From contig WKLE02000372.1 in assembly GCA_014885115.2 (NCBI GenBank), positions 1-60,368 of the forward strand: 60,368 nt of DNA, given 5' to 3'. This document shows, one piece after another, positions 10,101-21,584 of this stretch (the first letter of the stretch is position 1; the number at the start of each line of letters is the position of its first letter). The position numbers and the translations under genes are program-made. The DNA is from Asterionellopsis glacialis (lineage: Eukaryota; Bacillariophyta; Plagiogrammaphyceae; Rhaphoneidales; Asterionellopsidaceae). The notes below the pieces were generated by a model, which was given only the letters and a program-made list of their open reading frames with translations, had not been told where the DNA came from and made no database searches.

Positions 10101-13100
10101 ATGAAGTTTCATCGTAGCGTCATTTTGTTGGTGGCTGGTGCGTTGACGAGCGCTGAAGCGCGAAATATCGGAAGGCACAGTCGTTCATTAGATGATGACC
10201 CCCAAAGTGTCCGACTCGGCAGTGTAGAGTTTAAAGAAGAAATACCTGAAAAGATAAATTTCGCAGCAGAAGACAATAGGTATTGGAATAGACTTTTGCA
10301 ATCGATGAGTTTCCCAACTATTTCACCAACCGACTCTCCTTCGCCGTCACCTAGTGATGCCCCTAGTGATATCCCTAGTGATTCCCCTACTGATTCACCC
10401 ACTGATTCCCCTAGTGATTCCCCTAGTGATTCACCCACTGATTCACCCAGCAATGCCCCTAGTGATGCCCCTAGTGATGCCCCTAGTAATGCCCCTAGTG
10501 ATGAACCTAGTGAAATCCCAAGTTATTCTCCTTCGGATTTACCTAGTAAGTTTCACAGTGTGTCTCTTTCGGTTTCACGCTCTGATTATCCTTCTGATGC
10601 TCAATCTTTCTCACCTTTTGCCTTGCCCTCTTCAACGTTTACATCACCCTCGGTCTCACCTTTTGATGTACTCTATCTACGTCAATATTACTATTACCAC
10701 CATGCAATTCCTCTGAACACCATGATTTACTCCATCTGCTTTGTTACGTTTACACCAACTTCTAATGCAATCCCTCCAGCTCCTTCCCCAACGGGAGCTC
10801 CTGTAGTAGCACCTGTCACTGCAGCCCCTGTTACACCCGCACCTGTTACTCCAGTTCCTATTACACCCTCTCCTACTCCTGTCACTCCGGCACCCGTCAC
10901 ACCAGCACCTGTTACTCCGGCTCCTGTTCCTGTCACTCCGGCTCCAGTCACTCCAGCTCCAGTCACTCCAGCACCCGTCACACCTGCACCAATAACTCCA
11001 GCTCCCGTATCCCCGGAACCTACACCAGAACCGACAGCTGCCCCGGTGACTCCTTCACCAACACCAGAACCGACAGCTGCTCCGGTAACTCCAGCTCCTA
11101 CACCTGATCCTACAGCTGCTCCGGTGACTCCAGCTCCCGTATCCCCGGAACCTACACCAGAACCGACAGCTGCTCCGGTGACTCCTTCACCAACACCAGA
11201 ACCGACAGCTGCTCCGGTGACTCCAGCTCCTACACCTGATCCTACAGCTGCTCCGGTGACTCCAGCTCCTACACCTGATCCTACAGCTGCCCCGGTGACT
11301 CCAGCTCCTACACCTGATCCTACAGCTGCACCCGTGACTCCAGCTCCTACACCTGATCCTACAGCTGCACCTGTGACTCCGGCACCTACACCTGACCCCA
11401 CAGCTGCACCCGTTACTCCGGCACCTACACCTGACCCCACAGCTGCACCCGTTACTCCGGCACCTACACCTAACCCCACAGCTGCCCCGGTGACTCCAGC
11501 TCCTACACCTGACCCCACAGCTGCACCCGTGACTCCTGCTCCTACACCTGACCCCACACCTGTACCGACTCCTGCTCCCACGCCTGTTCCCACGCCTGCT
11601 CCCACGCCTGTTCCCACACCTGTACCGACTCCTGCTCCGACGCCTGTGCCCACACCTGTACCGACTTCTGCTCCGACGCCTGTTCCCACACCTGTACCGA
11701 CTTCTGCTCCGACGCCTGTTCCCACACCTGTACCGACTCCTTCTCCGACACCTGCTCCCACACCTGTACCGACTCCTGCTCCGACACCTGTTCCCACACC
11801 TGTACCGACTCCTGCTCCGACACCTATTCCCACACCTGCACCGGTGACTCCTGCTCCGACACCTGTTCCTACACCTGCACCGACACCAGCTCCAACCATC
11901 AGTGCTGNNNNNNNNNNNNNNNNNNNNNNNNNNNNNNNNNNNNNNNNNNNNNNNNNNNNNNNNNNNNNNNNNNNNNNNNNNNNNNNNNNNNNNNNNNNNN
12001 NNNNNNNNNNNNNNNNNNNNNNNNNNNNNNNNNNNNNNNNNNNNNNNNNNNNNNNNNNNNNNNNNNNNNNNNNNNNNNNNNNNNNNNNNNNNNNNNNNNN
12101 NNNNNNNNNNNNNNNNNNNNNNNNNNNNNNNNNNNNNNNNCCAACAGGGTGGTGGATTCACTGGTTTAGACTTTTTGGGTGATCTCACGGCACTCACATT
12201 TTTGAGTATTAAGCAAAATGAGTTTGTCAGTGATGGTATTCCTTCTTCAATCGGTCAATTGACAAATTTGATTTATCTCGACGTTGCACAGAACAACTTT
12301 GATGGTCAGCCACTGGAAGAAGATTTTTTCACTCCGCTGCAAAGTATCGTCTTGATGGATCTTTCTTACAACGATTTTGCTGGATCTACGATTCCGACAT
12401 CCATCGGTGGCCTTCCTGAACTCCGTAAGTATGATTGCTTGAATCTAATCTTGTTGTGCTCCAAATATTTGATTTAATTCATGAGCTAAAAAATTTTGCC
12501 CGTTTTCTCTTTTCTAAGTATTCCTATATATGTGTAATATCAACGCAATTGGAGACAGCAGTGGAGAGGTAGAATTCCTGAGAACATTAGCAAATTCTGC
12601 TCATGGTTCTCAATTTGGTGAGTGTTATTTGTGTTCATGCTTTGCTTAGATACAAGTCTTTTTTACCAGAACTTTTGCTGACGTTTTTAATCATATCCTT
12701 TTGTTCTTGTTGCTCGTTTAGTGGAATTCTGGCTCTGGGGAAACAATTTTGCTGGATCAAGGGTTCCTACAGAAATTGGCCAAATGGATAACCTGCGTAA
12801 GTTTTGCGTTTTGAATGTTTTTGGGTCTTTTTTGGTTTTTTGATAATTTTTCTCACGCATTTAGCTTACTGCTTGTCCTTATTTATAATATTCATAGAGG
12901 GTATTGATATGAGTGCCAACTTTTTAAGCGGGCCTATTCCGACTGAAATAGGAAATCTTCAAGCATTATGTGAGTATTTTTTCTTCTTACTTTTTGGGGG
13001 TTGCTGTACCTATAAAAGGCTATGCTGACTTTTGAACTTCTTTTGATCTTTTCTTTGTATATCTCCAGTGGTTCTGTATTTGGAACAGAATCAGCTATCA

Positions 13101-13304
13101 GGACAAATACCGACAGAGATGGGGAGTATGCTCCTTTTAGAAACATTTGTTTTCTATGCCAACGCACTGACTGGTAGTATGCCCGACGAAGTATGTAATG
13201 TGGCTGAAATTTCAGGTGCTGTATTGGTTGGGAATTGTCCGGATGCTCCAGACTTTCCCTTCGTCTGCGCTTGCTGTAGTGACATCTGTTTCCCTTTTGA
13301 ATAA
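10101..13304 (+). CDS. Secreted Pro/Thr-rich LRR protein, copy A
   Basis: Six exons by comparison with copy B: 10101-10545, 10780-12424 (contains the gap), 12519-12617, 12722-12796, 12898-12969 and 13069-13304. All junctions are GT-AG, phase 1. Order: signal peptide ([20 protein letters not shown]), a short acidic pro-like region, tetrapeptide PSDS/PTDS-type repeats, a long Pro-Thr tract with 13-residue units such as [13 protein letters not shown], then a plant-like LRR domain ([31 protein letters not shown]) and a Cys-rich end ([13 protein letters not shown]). No C-terminal membrane anchor is seen, so it is likely secreted, perhaps a mucin-like cell-surface or adhesive protein. The frame break after the gap is explained by a wrong gap length. 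The 5' leader next to the ATG is shared with copy B. Confidence 0.85.
11908..12140. other. Assembly gap (233 N) inside LRR copy A
   Basis: The gap follows the Pro-Thr repeat. In copy B the matching stretch (28534-28945) is 412 bp and encodes the start of the folded domain. Replacing 233 by 412 restores the phase-1 reading into exon 3, so the gap size is probably underestimated by about 179 bp. Confidence 0.8.
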
Positions 13305-14132
13305 TTAAACCCTGCCACCAGTAAGACCACGTGCATCACTTAGTATAAAGTCCCCAATCATAAAATAGAAACAATCTTTTATCTGTAAATCGGGTTCTAT
13401 ATTAGTTTACAACCCAAACAAATGGAGGAATCAAGGAAACATCACCGTTCAGTTCGTTATGCCTTATCCCCTTATTGGAACGAGGCTGCCATTTTCACCG
13501 TACAATAAAATCATTAAAAACACATTATTTGACTCATCTGACATTGGAATCGGATTTGGCATATGCCAGAACGTACGGTTGCATACTCGAACCTTTGTCG
13601 TGGTGCACTTGTATGGTGTACAGTGACGATTTACTAAAATTATATGGTGCAGTATGGAGGTGCTGAACAGTAAAACAAGGTAATAATGGTTGTGTGGTCA
13701 GGTGATGACAGCAGGATGTTGGTCATGATGTGGGTGCAGCAAGCAGGTTCTATTCTCTACTTGTATGCAGCTTGCTGTAGTAGAACCTGCCCTCAGGGCC
13801 AGTGTTAATGTCATCTGCAAAATCTTTTTCTCATTAATTGGTCGCTCAATGAAACTCTCTTTCTTTATCCCACAGACTTATTTTATTGCTTCATTACTTG
13901 TAAATAGCTGCTTTGGGAGTGCTCTAAATACCAAGTCAATATTTGGAGCCTTTAGAATATGGTGCCTTAATTAGTGCATACCTTCCACACAAATGCTAAT
14001 GTCTAGACTACAAACCTCACAAACACTAACTTCTAGGCTACCTCACATATACTCCCCATGGTAAAGCACTCACATCTTCACTACTTTTGAAGATGGCAAC
14101 GTAGACTGGATTTAAGTTGTGATTGAAATAAA
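13305..14132. other. Spacer between LRR copy A and repeat region
   Basis: Homology to the DNA after copy B lasts only about 40 bp past the stop (AACCCTGCCAC, AGTAAGACCACGTG). Beyond that I see no gene. Around 13743-13793 the words AAGCAGGTTCTA and TAGAACCTGCC form a loose inverted repeat of about 11 bp arms. Confidence 0.5.
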
Positions 14133-14288
14133 TTGACAGTCAAATGTCTTTTCTTCTTTTAGTAAGTGTGTGTAGCAGATTTTGGTATCTGCACAGTATG
14201 TTGTGTGATATTGTACTTTATTGTAGCTCAGTTGTGGTTGAAAGAAAATTTGACAGTCAAATGTCTTTTCTTCTTTTAGTAAGTGTGT
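14133..14288. repeat. Two 39-bp direct repeats
   Basis: A 39-bp unit starting TTGACAGTCAAATGTC and ending AGTAAGTGTGT is found at 14133-14171 and 14250-14288. It also contains the internal palindrome TTGACAGTCAA. It sits at the edge of the decayed retroelement region and could be part of an old LTR or subterminal repeat. Confidence 0.85.
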
Positions 14289-14779
14289 ATTAGATCTTGG
14301 TATACTTCCCCAGAATTGGGTGCAAGTCCACCCCATAGAAAATCAGAAAAATTGAGTAAAAAACACTTAGAGAAGACCTATTAAAAAAAAATCCAAATAT
14401 TCAATACCATAGCACCTAGTACAACCTCTACAGTGACACCTCCAATGATGACACTGAAGAAGACAATGACAAAATGAGTGACCATGGCAGAGTACTCCCC
14501 ATTGAAATGCATTCCAATATCCTCTGGTAGAGTTATGCTCTAAAGCAACTTGTCAGGCAACAATTGACAGATGTAAGGAATTTATGAGAATGATTCAATC
14601 AACTGTCCTCTCCCTTAAACTCCATTCTTGGGACACTAATGCTAAAGGACAATAAATTCTCTCTGACACTATAGAGAAGAACTTTGAATATTTTTAAACT
14701 TTTTAAAGGTGTCATACCAGTACTAGGTGAAGGATGCTTATATCTGAAGGTTTATGCCTTATTTGAAGGTAATTTTTCC

Positions 14780-15860
14780 AACATCCATGGCCTCACCAGT
14801 GGGTTCTTCTGACAAAACAATGAATGGTTTGCAGAATCAATTATTCAAGCACCTGAGACAGGCATTTTAGGCTGGTTCTGTTATTCCACACAACAGATCA
14901 GTGAATTCATGCTTTGTGAGTTTGTCACAAGGCTTTGCCAGTTGAATAAATATTTGCCATATTTTCTGGTGGATCACAATGGTAAAAATATTTGAAAATT
15001 TGACAACAACAAACTTCTGGATCTCTTGGATAGAGCAAAACTACTTAAGTGGTAGTCCACCCTATTGGCCAGCAATCTTGATCCTGACAATCTCTTGTGG
15101 GAAGATACCATAGACTACTTCAAGAAACTTGAAGTGTGCAACAATATTGATTGTGTGCTCTCTAAGTACAAAAAAGCCTACCAAGCCCAAGGAAGAATGT
15201 TGGATTGTCTCCACATTTGCATGTTCTTCTGATCAACCATGGTGGACACATCCCACTCCCATTGAACTCCTCACCAGTAACTCTACACTTGGCCATCCAA
15301 CAGCTCCCTCCCTTGGACTAATGGGCTATTTGTCACCTCACAGAAACCAATTAATGATACACAGTTGCCAACTCTATTCAAAACGGCACAGTTCTAGCAA
15401 TCAGTGGTGGGTTGTACAAGGACTAAAGAGGCACATCAGGGTTCCTAGTTGAGGGACGTACTTGGGGCAAACACAGACTTTAAGGAGTTAATGCTGTCAT
15501 AGGACATCATCAATTGCAGTCTTTGTATTGCTCTGGGCTTTGTGGTGTCAGTGGCATTATCACACTCCTCACCATCCTGTGGAAATTACACAAGATCGCA
15601 CAAGGTTTTGTTTGTATTGGACTAGATGGAGAGACTGCTAGGAATGGTATCATCTCTCCTGCCCCACTACCTGCACAATCTTTTGACCTTCTACAGACAT
15701 CCCAGAGACACTCCGTTGGCTTCCAATTCAATCCCATCTTTTCTGGGTCAAGGGACACCAAAACAAAAAATTTGGTAGAGAAACTCATGAAGGCAGTTTG
15801 AATCAGATATTTGACTTAATAGCAAAACCTTACTGGAATCACATTTCTCACAAACCTCTT
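14780..15860 (+). mobile_element. Decayed retroelement fragments (gag-like, RNase H-like)
   Basis: Two coding relics read on the plus strand. The first (about 14880-15205) is broken by stops but matches at DNA level the gag-like segment of the minus-strand element at about 22540-22860, including a block reading NLDPDNLLWEDTIDYFKKLE. The second (about 15510-15860) reads FVCIGLDGETARNG and, one frame over, FWVKGHQNKKFG, the typical end of an RNase H-like domain of retroelements (cf. the WVKGHQD pattern). A frameshift lies near 15740. No LTRs or complete frames are visible, so this is a relic. Confidence 0.55.
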
Positions 15861-17873
15861 CCTTCACCACAACATTTACAAACAAAGGATGGTCCATATA
15901 CATTGAAGGAGTTAAAGAATCAAGAATCGTTATTTAACATTCTCTTTTGTTGACCTTGTGTCCACTACTTTGCCCCTTACAGATGAACTTGCTCGTCATA
16001 ATTTGGACCTAGTTTCTTATTAGCCACCTGGAGCCTTTGGTACAATGAAATCAGTGTTTACTAACCAAGGTTGTCTATCATTTTTGACTGATAAACAAAT
16101 GTACAAAATTACTTCCCAAAAAATGCTTTTGCCAATACAAAAGTATACCAATACCTCTGGTATTCATAAAATGCAAGAAAAAATTGTATCTCCTGCTGAC
16201 ATTAGCATTTGTAACAACCTCACCCACATTCCAAGGGCAGAGTGCAGCACAACTAGATCAATGTAAACACTCTAACCCTATTGAATGTACAACTTGTGAT
16301 CCAGGACCAAGAAGTTCTGAAGCCAGATGTCCTGGACTTTTCTATACAGATGCTCTTTGAGACCACCAACACTTGGAACTCCAGAAAAGAACCACACAGA
16401 CTCAGTATTATACTTTTTATCTAAAAACATGAACAAACAACAAATGCTATCAATGACAAGATCCACAAAAATGGACAAACTCTATATACCAGCAATAAAA
16501 AGAAAACTATAGATAGAATGCCTAGAGAACAATAAACAAACAACAAACCTAATCAACAAAGAAAAAAAAGTTAACTCAATGGTCAGAAAACACAATCTTT
16601 AACCACATCATAATCTGTAAATCAATCAGGAAAGCAAAACAATAATGTAAACCCACAAACAGACAGGAAAAACAGATTGCAATACAACATACCAACAACA
16701 ACAACATACTGTGAGCTTTGGCAAAACAGAATATATATATATATATATTACAAAACATAGCACCTTGGATAAAACCATTAAATAACATTTATATTTGAAG
16801 CTATAAAGAAAGAATTATTTATGAACAAAAAGAAAACATTCATGGAAGTTTATGGCAAAAAGCAATATATATTTTTTTTTGAAAAAAGTAAGCATTTGCT
16901 AGCAAAAGTTTTGGATGGTCATACTAAAAAAAATAGTATTGATTATTGAATAAAAATTAAAACATGATCAACCCAAATCTGGTAATCACAATTCTTCAAA
17001 AAACCCTCCCATCAATTAGATTTTCTATGTGCACACAGAATTATAGAAGGCCTCAGGGGTGGAGGAATAGACCAGACAAATAGACTGCTCCCTTAGGCCA
17101 ATTAACAGATGCTTGTTTAAACCAAGTTCTAGTACCAAACCACCAATACAAAATGGTTGTTATGGCTCTTCCAGGACAATATATTGTGCATCTGGTGATG
17201 TAATCTGTAAGTATTTCAGTTACCTAGGAAAAGGAGAGACCAAATTTGACCTGTATGATTCATCCATGTAGATATAAATGATTTATTATAATAACAAATA
17301 GAATCAACAATCAACTGGAGATGAATTCATCTCCTGGGAAAGGTGTAAAACATATAGTTTGGATTAGATTTAAGCTTGTCATAACACAGGAAAACTGTCG
17401 TGACTGAAGTTTGCCAAACAAGCCATTGGTTAACACCACCAAAATTTGATTAAAGTGATAATTGCATGTCTTGTCATTTTAAAAAAAAAATACACTGTTA
17501 GTTGTTGAAGGTCTCCAACTAATAATTTAAAAAAAAGACCCCGTTAGTCATTGAAGGTCACTAAGGGCAAACTAATATTAATAAATAAAAAGACAACCAT
17601 GACTGTTGGAAATCTGGCCACATTAATAAACTATGACCCAATATCATACACAACATAAACAAAATGAATGATTGTAAATACAAGTCTCAGAAAGTAACTG
17701 GAGTACACAACAATTCATGTTTGTAAATGAAGGGCAGTATCTTCCTTTATTTATATACTACTATCTGATTCTGGCTTAGTTTGTTATCTTCATCCCATGT
17801 CATAAGACTCTTTGTCAACACTAGCCTCTGACGGTTAAGAAATGCACAATGAGTTCTCAAGATCAATAAATCT
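15861..17873. other. AT-rich repeat-derived spacer
   Basis: No supported gene. Frames are short and interrupted. A dinucleotide AT run lies near 16732-16748. Composition resembles the flanking mobile DNA, but I recognise no domain between the RNase H relic and the transposase relic. Confidence 0.45.
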
Positions 17874-19498
17874 TTAGAAAAAATCACATGGTATTGTAGG
17901 ATCAACCATGCCATGTTGCTCCTGTTCAGAACCCTTATTGCTTTGACAATTTTCCTCTACCATCTGATCAGCACCTGTTTTGTTGCACCCCATCTGGTAC
18001 CATGACAACCTTTCCAGAACATGAATGAAATGTGATGCATCCACAGAGTGCTTGGTGGTTTTGCTATTACAATCTATAAATTCCCTGCAGGACAAATGAG
18101 GGTCCAGTGATACTATCATGATAACTAATGATCTTTGTCTCTTTGAAAAGTCTAACCGTTTTAAAAACCTGTGGAAGGTCAGAATACATCAGTGTCTTCT
18201 GTGTGTTCATGGAATGGATCAAGGCATAAACTGGTTGCTTTCCACCTTGGTTGTATAGAACTTCTACCCAATCATACCAGGGTTTCTCATAGTAATTTGG
18301 ATGACATCTAATTATCAAATTGCTAGAACATGCTGACGGTCCTGCTCCTCAGCTTGTAATGACAATCAACATGATCAACTTGCAAGGCCCTCATTTCTAT
18401 TTTCAATAACCTAGAAATTACTTTTAGGTCTTCTCCTTTGATGAATGTGTACAAACCAACTCCCTCACATAATGTGTCATTTTTTACAAATGTAGACTAT
18501 CGCAGTCCCACCAAATCTTTCCTGTAGGAGTATCTAGATTTGGTCAAAGAAATAACATGGTCATCTTGATCAACAAGAAATGCTGATGATTGATGTCTCT
18601 TTAATGGTGGTTTGGTACCTGCCTGGTTATCATATTGTGAATTCATGTATCCATATATGGTGCTTTGTTCCAACTACCAATTATTGAGATCTTTGGAAAA
18701 ATCTCTCAAAGTTCAATGTGTCCAACAACCTGAATATTTTACAAAGTTTCTTAACATACTTTCCAAGTAAGCACCAATAAAATTTATGGGGAATCCATAT
18801 TGAACAATGTGTTCTGGAAAATGTGTCAGCCCATCAATTTTTTGTAATTTATACCAACCTTTAATTTTACAAGGCATTGAGAAGAACATGAGTGGTTGAA
18901 TGTAGTTTGAAATCTATTTTGTATAGAGTGAGACTTCATTTCTTCCTTAGGTATCCTGCCATGTGAGAGAAGTGAATGTAAGGGAATTCCTTTACACATG
19001 GAAGATAGAAATTTTTGTTCCAGTTGATGATCTCCCAACATATTTGATAGAGGAATAATGGTGAAGAAACACAACCCTACAATGTACTCTTAATCCTGGA
19101 ACCCGGCAAGGTTGTTACACCTGTATTAAAAACAGTCCAGGGCATGCTTTGGTCACTTTGACATTTGCAATGCAGAGACAGTAATCTAACCCTACTTTTG
19201 AAATCAGGTGTTTTGAATGTTTTTTGGTGGAATAGCCTGGTTTGTTTGAAATAAGCACCATAAAATTGAAAAGAACATTCATAGAAAGTCTCATGAGTCC
19301 TAGTAGAAGAGCATAAAACAACTCAAAGGGTGTTCCACCAAATATTCTCCTTCTAGCACCACCAAAGAAAATATCTCTAACTATAGGGATTTGTAAGTTC
19401 TGTAATAGTTGTCTTGCTGCTTCTTGCTTACTTCCAGTCTTGAGATTCCATTGTAAATTATCAAAGCAACAGTCAACTTTCTGAAGGATATTGTCCAT
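17874..19498 (-). pseudogene. Transposase relic, CACTA/Plavaka-like (tentative)
   Basis: Minus-strand pieces appear in order. 19498-19115 reads DNLQWNLKTGSKQEAARQLL, then GGARRRIFGGTPFELFYALL; 19074-18826 is short and unassigned; 18318-18067 reads CHPNYYEKPWYDWVEVLYNQ. The first resembles the region of large cut-and-paste transposases in which a short motif of the form GxxPxELxHALLLG precedes the catalytic core. The second resembles the C-terminal CHPxYxxxPWYDW motif seen in such transposases. Stops and frame changes break the frame between pieces. Assignment to a superfamily is from memory of motifs and is uncertain; that it is a decayed transposon protein is more secure. Confidence 0.45.
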
Positions 19499-19624
19499 TT
19501 AAGAACAAAGTTACATTGACCATTGTGAGAGCCAAGATTGCCCCACGAAACATTCAACAACCTAATAGGGTGTGAAATAGGTTATGCATAGGATTGTTTA
19601 TGGTAACAAAGGGTGTCATGTCCT

Positions 19625-19668
19625 ATGTAATGTAAAAAATGTAATGTAAAAAATGTAATGTAAAAAAG
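19625..19668. repeat. Short tandem repeat, AAAAAATGTAATGT unit
   Basis: About three copies of a 13-14 bp unit (ATGTAATGTAAAAA) occur in tandem just outside the LTR element. Confidence 0.75.
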
Positions 19669-19961
19669 TAAAACTAGAGTAATTATCTGCACTAGAGTTG
19701 AAAAGAAAGGAATTTCAAAGCCATGGGCACCTTGGCTTTTGATTTCTCTTCATCAGTGAAATTCTGAGCCCATAAAATTGGTGGTTTTTTATTAACGGTT
19801 TTTGTTGAATGAAGTAGTTTAGAAAACCAGTAAAAGGTAAACCTGGTTTATTACTATCCCAAATAGGGGGTCAAAGAAGATTGAAAATCTTAAAAAAGAA
19901 TTCTTTGAAGTGATCAACAACATGGACTCCTCAACAATGGATGACACCATCACTGACATAG

Positions 19962-20123
19962 TGAATTATGAGCTTAGTTTAATTAGGAGAAGATCCAGCA
20001 ATTTAGTAAGAAGTAATATTAAGGAAATATTAGTAAAAGGTAAATTGGAGTCTAGCTGGATGTCCACTGGGTGTCCATGCAACAACCATCCTCTCGAGAG
20101 TGTCCTATAGGGAGTGTAATTCA
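19962..20123 (-). repeat. 3' LTR of retrotransposon relic
   Basis: Begins TGAATTATGAGCTTAG and ends GTGTAATTCA on the plus strand, so its ends are short inverted repeats (TGAATTA/TAATTCA), as expected for an LTR. It shares AGAAGATCCAGCAATTTAG and GTGTCCTA(T/C)AGGGAGTGTA with the repeat at 23511. 162 bp. Confidence 0.7.
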
Positions 20124-20313
20124 TTTGCTTTCCATGTTGTCCTGTGTGTGTTTCTAGTATGGTAACATGTGGCCGATGTTAACCATCTCTTCTATTATGC
20201 CTCTACAGATGTCCACAGTACTGTTTGTAATTACTTGAATAAATTCATGAGGATCAATATGCGGTTTGTTCAACTTAGCTATCTTCCCAGCTTCTCTAAC
20301 ATAATTGGGTCAC

Positions 20314-20520
20314 CTACATAATATACATGGTGTTGCTGTTCTTTTTGGTTATTTTGGTTGATGAAGTTTGTTCCTTATTATGGATGCACAACCAATCAGC
20401 CCTAACTGTAATTGGTAGTAGCATGTCATGTCCAAATACTAGTTGTCCTGGTGTGGCTTCTAAGGTGGTATGATATGTACTGTGTATAGCACACAATACA
20501 GAACTAAGTATGTTTTCCAA
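20314..20520 (-). pseudogene. Integrase relic
   Basis: Encodes a fragment with AIHSTYHTTLEATPGQLVFG followed by DMLLPI. This matches the pattern at the end of the retroviral-type integrase core (AxxxTxHxxxxxTPxxLxxG). Upstream parts of the integrase, including the zinc-binding and catalytic segments, are not found in an open frame. Confidence 0.7.
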
Positions 20521-20751
20521 TGGTTCATTGTCTCCTACAGTTTGTGGGTTGGTGGATTCACTTGTATCAAGTGCACATAAGAAGTTACCTATTACTTCAT
20601 ATACCCATTCTATGATACTGTCTGGTTGGGGATTATAAGTATTTCTTGGCTTTTTCTTAAGTTCAAAGTTTTGTCTTGTTTCATCAAATATACTTTTGAA
20701 CTCTGAGCTGTTGTCATAGCCTACATACTGTGGATGTGGATACTGGCATAA

Positions 20752-21330
20752 CTAGTCCATTTTCTTAGATTGTGGTTGAATACCTTTGCAAGTCAGCCAG
20801 TAACCAAGATACTTGATCTGTGACATGGCAAAATGTGATTTATTGGCATTAACCACAAAGCCAGCTTTATTTAGGCAGTCAAGTACTGCATCAACTTTGG
20901 GTACATGGTCTTTGTATGTGGCACTTGATGTGATTAAAATATTGTCTATATCATTCCATGCAAATTCTAAGTTGCCTAAGACATTGTCCATGATTTTCTG
21001 AAAGATATCAAGGCTACTGGTGATACCCATAGGTAGGCATTTGTACCTGTATTTGGCCCATGGTAGAATTGTAGTGCACAGTTCCTGTGATTTCTCACCT
21101 AACCAAATGTGATAGCAACCCGTACTTAGATCAATTGCAGTTGCATATTGAAGTCTATCTAATTTTGTAGTAGGTCAGCTATTTCTGGTAACAGGAATGG
21201 TTTTCTCTTATTTAACTTGTTGAGTTTACAAAAATCTGTTACCATATGTGCATTGTCAGTTTTCTTTGTTGGTACAACAAATGTGGGAGCTGCCCATTCA
21301 CTGTTCTGGTTCCCTTCTAAAATACCTATT
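20752..21330 (-). pseudogene. Reverse transcriptase relic
   Basis: Three blocks in order: MVTDFCKLNKLNKRKPFLLP (about 21240-21180), KYRYKCLPMGITSSLDIFQK (about 21050-20990), then ILITSSATYKDHVPKVDAVL and KYLGYWLTCKGIQPQSKK. These are the palm and thumb motifs of gypsy-type reverse transcriptases. Stops interrupt the region between about 21130 and 21180. The catalytic YxDD box reads NDIDN here, so a catalytic Asp is changed. Confidence 0.75.
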
Positions 21331-21584
21331 GATTCAAGCCTATTTATTTCCTGTTTAGTAGTACCATCTAAGAAACAAGGTATGAGGAATGGCCTGGCAT
21401 GGTAAGTTTCTGTATGAGGTTAGATTTTGAGCTGTACAGGTTTGATCTTAAGTGCACCAAGCCTGCCCCCAGAGGCTTTGCAATATTTTTGTAGGCACTT
21501 GAGCATAGTTGTTTTGTTCCCTATATGTTAAATGTGTCCATTTCTGGGTGATTGTGCATAAGTCAACTTTTTCATAATTAGCAT

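Noticed and set aside
10727..11899. Long minus-strand Gly/Val/Ala frame opposite the LRR copy A repeat (and the same at 27773-28525)
   Set aside because: It is the antisense shadow of the Pro-Thr repeat. Codon periodicity makes the other strand open. No start context or splice structure supports it.
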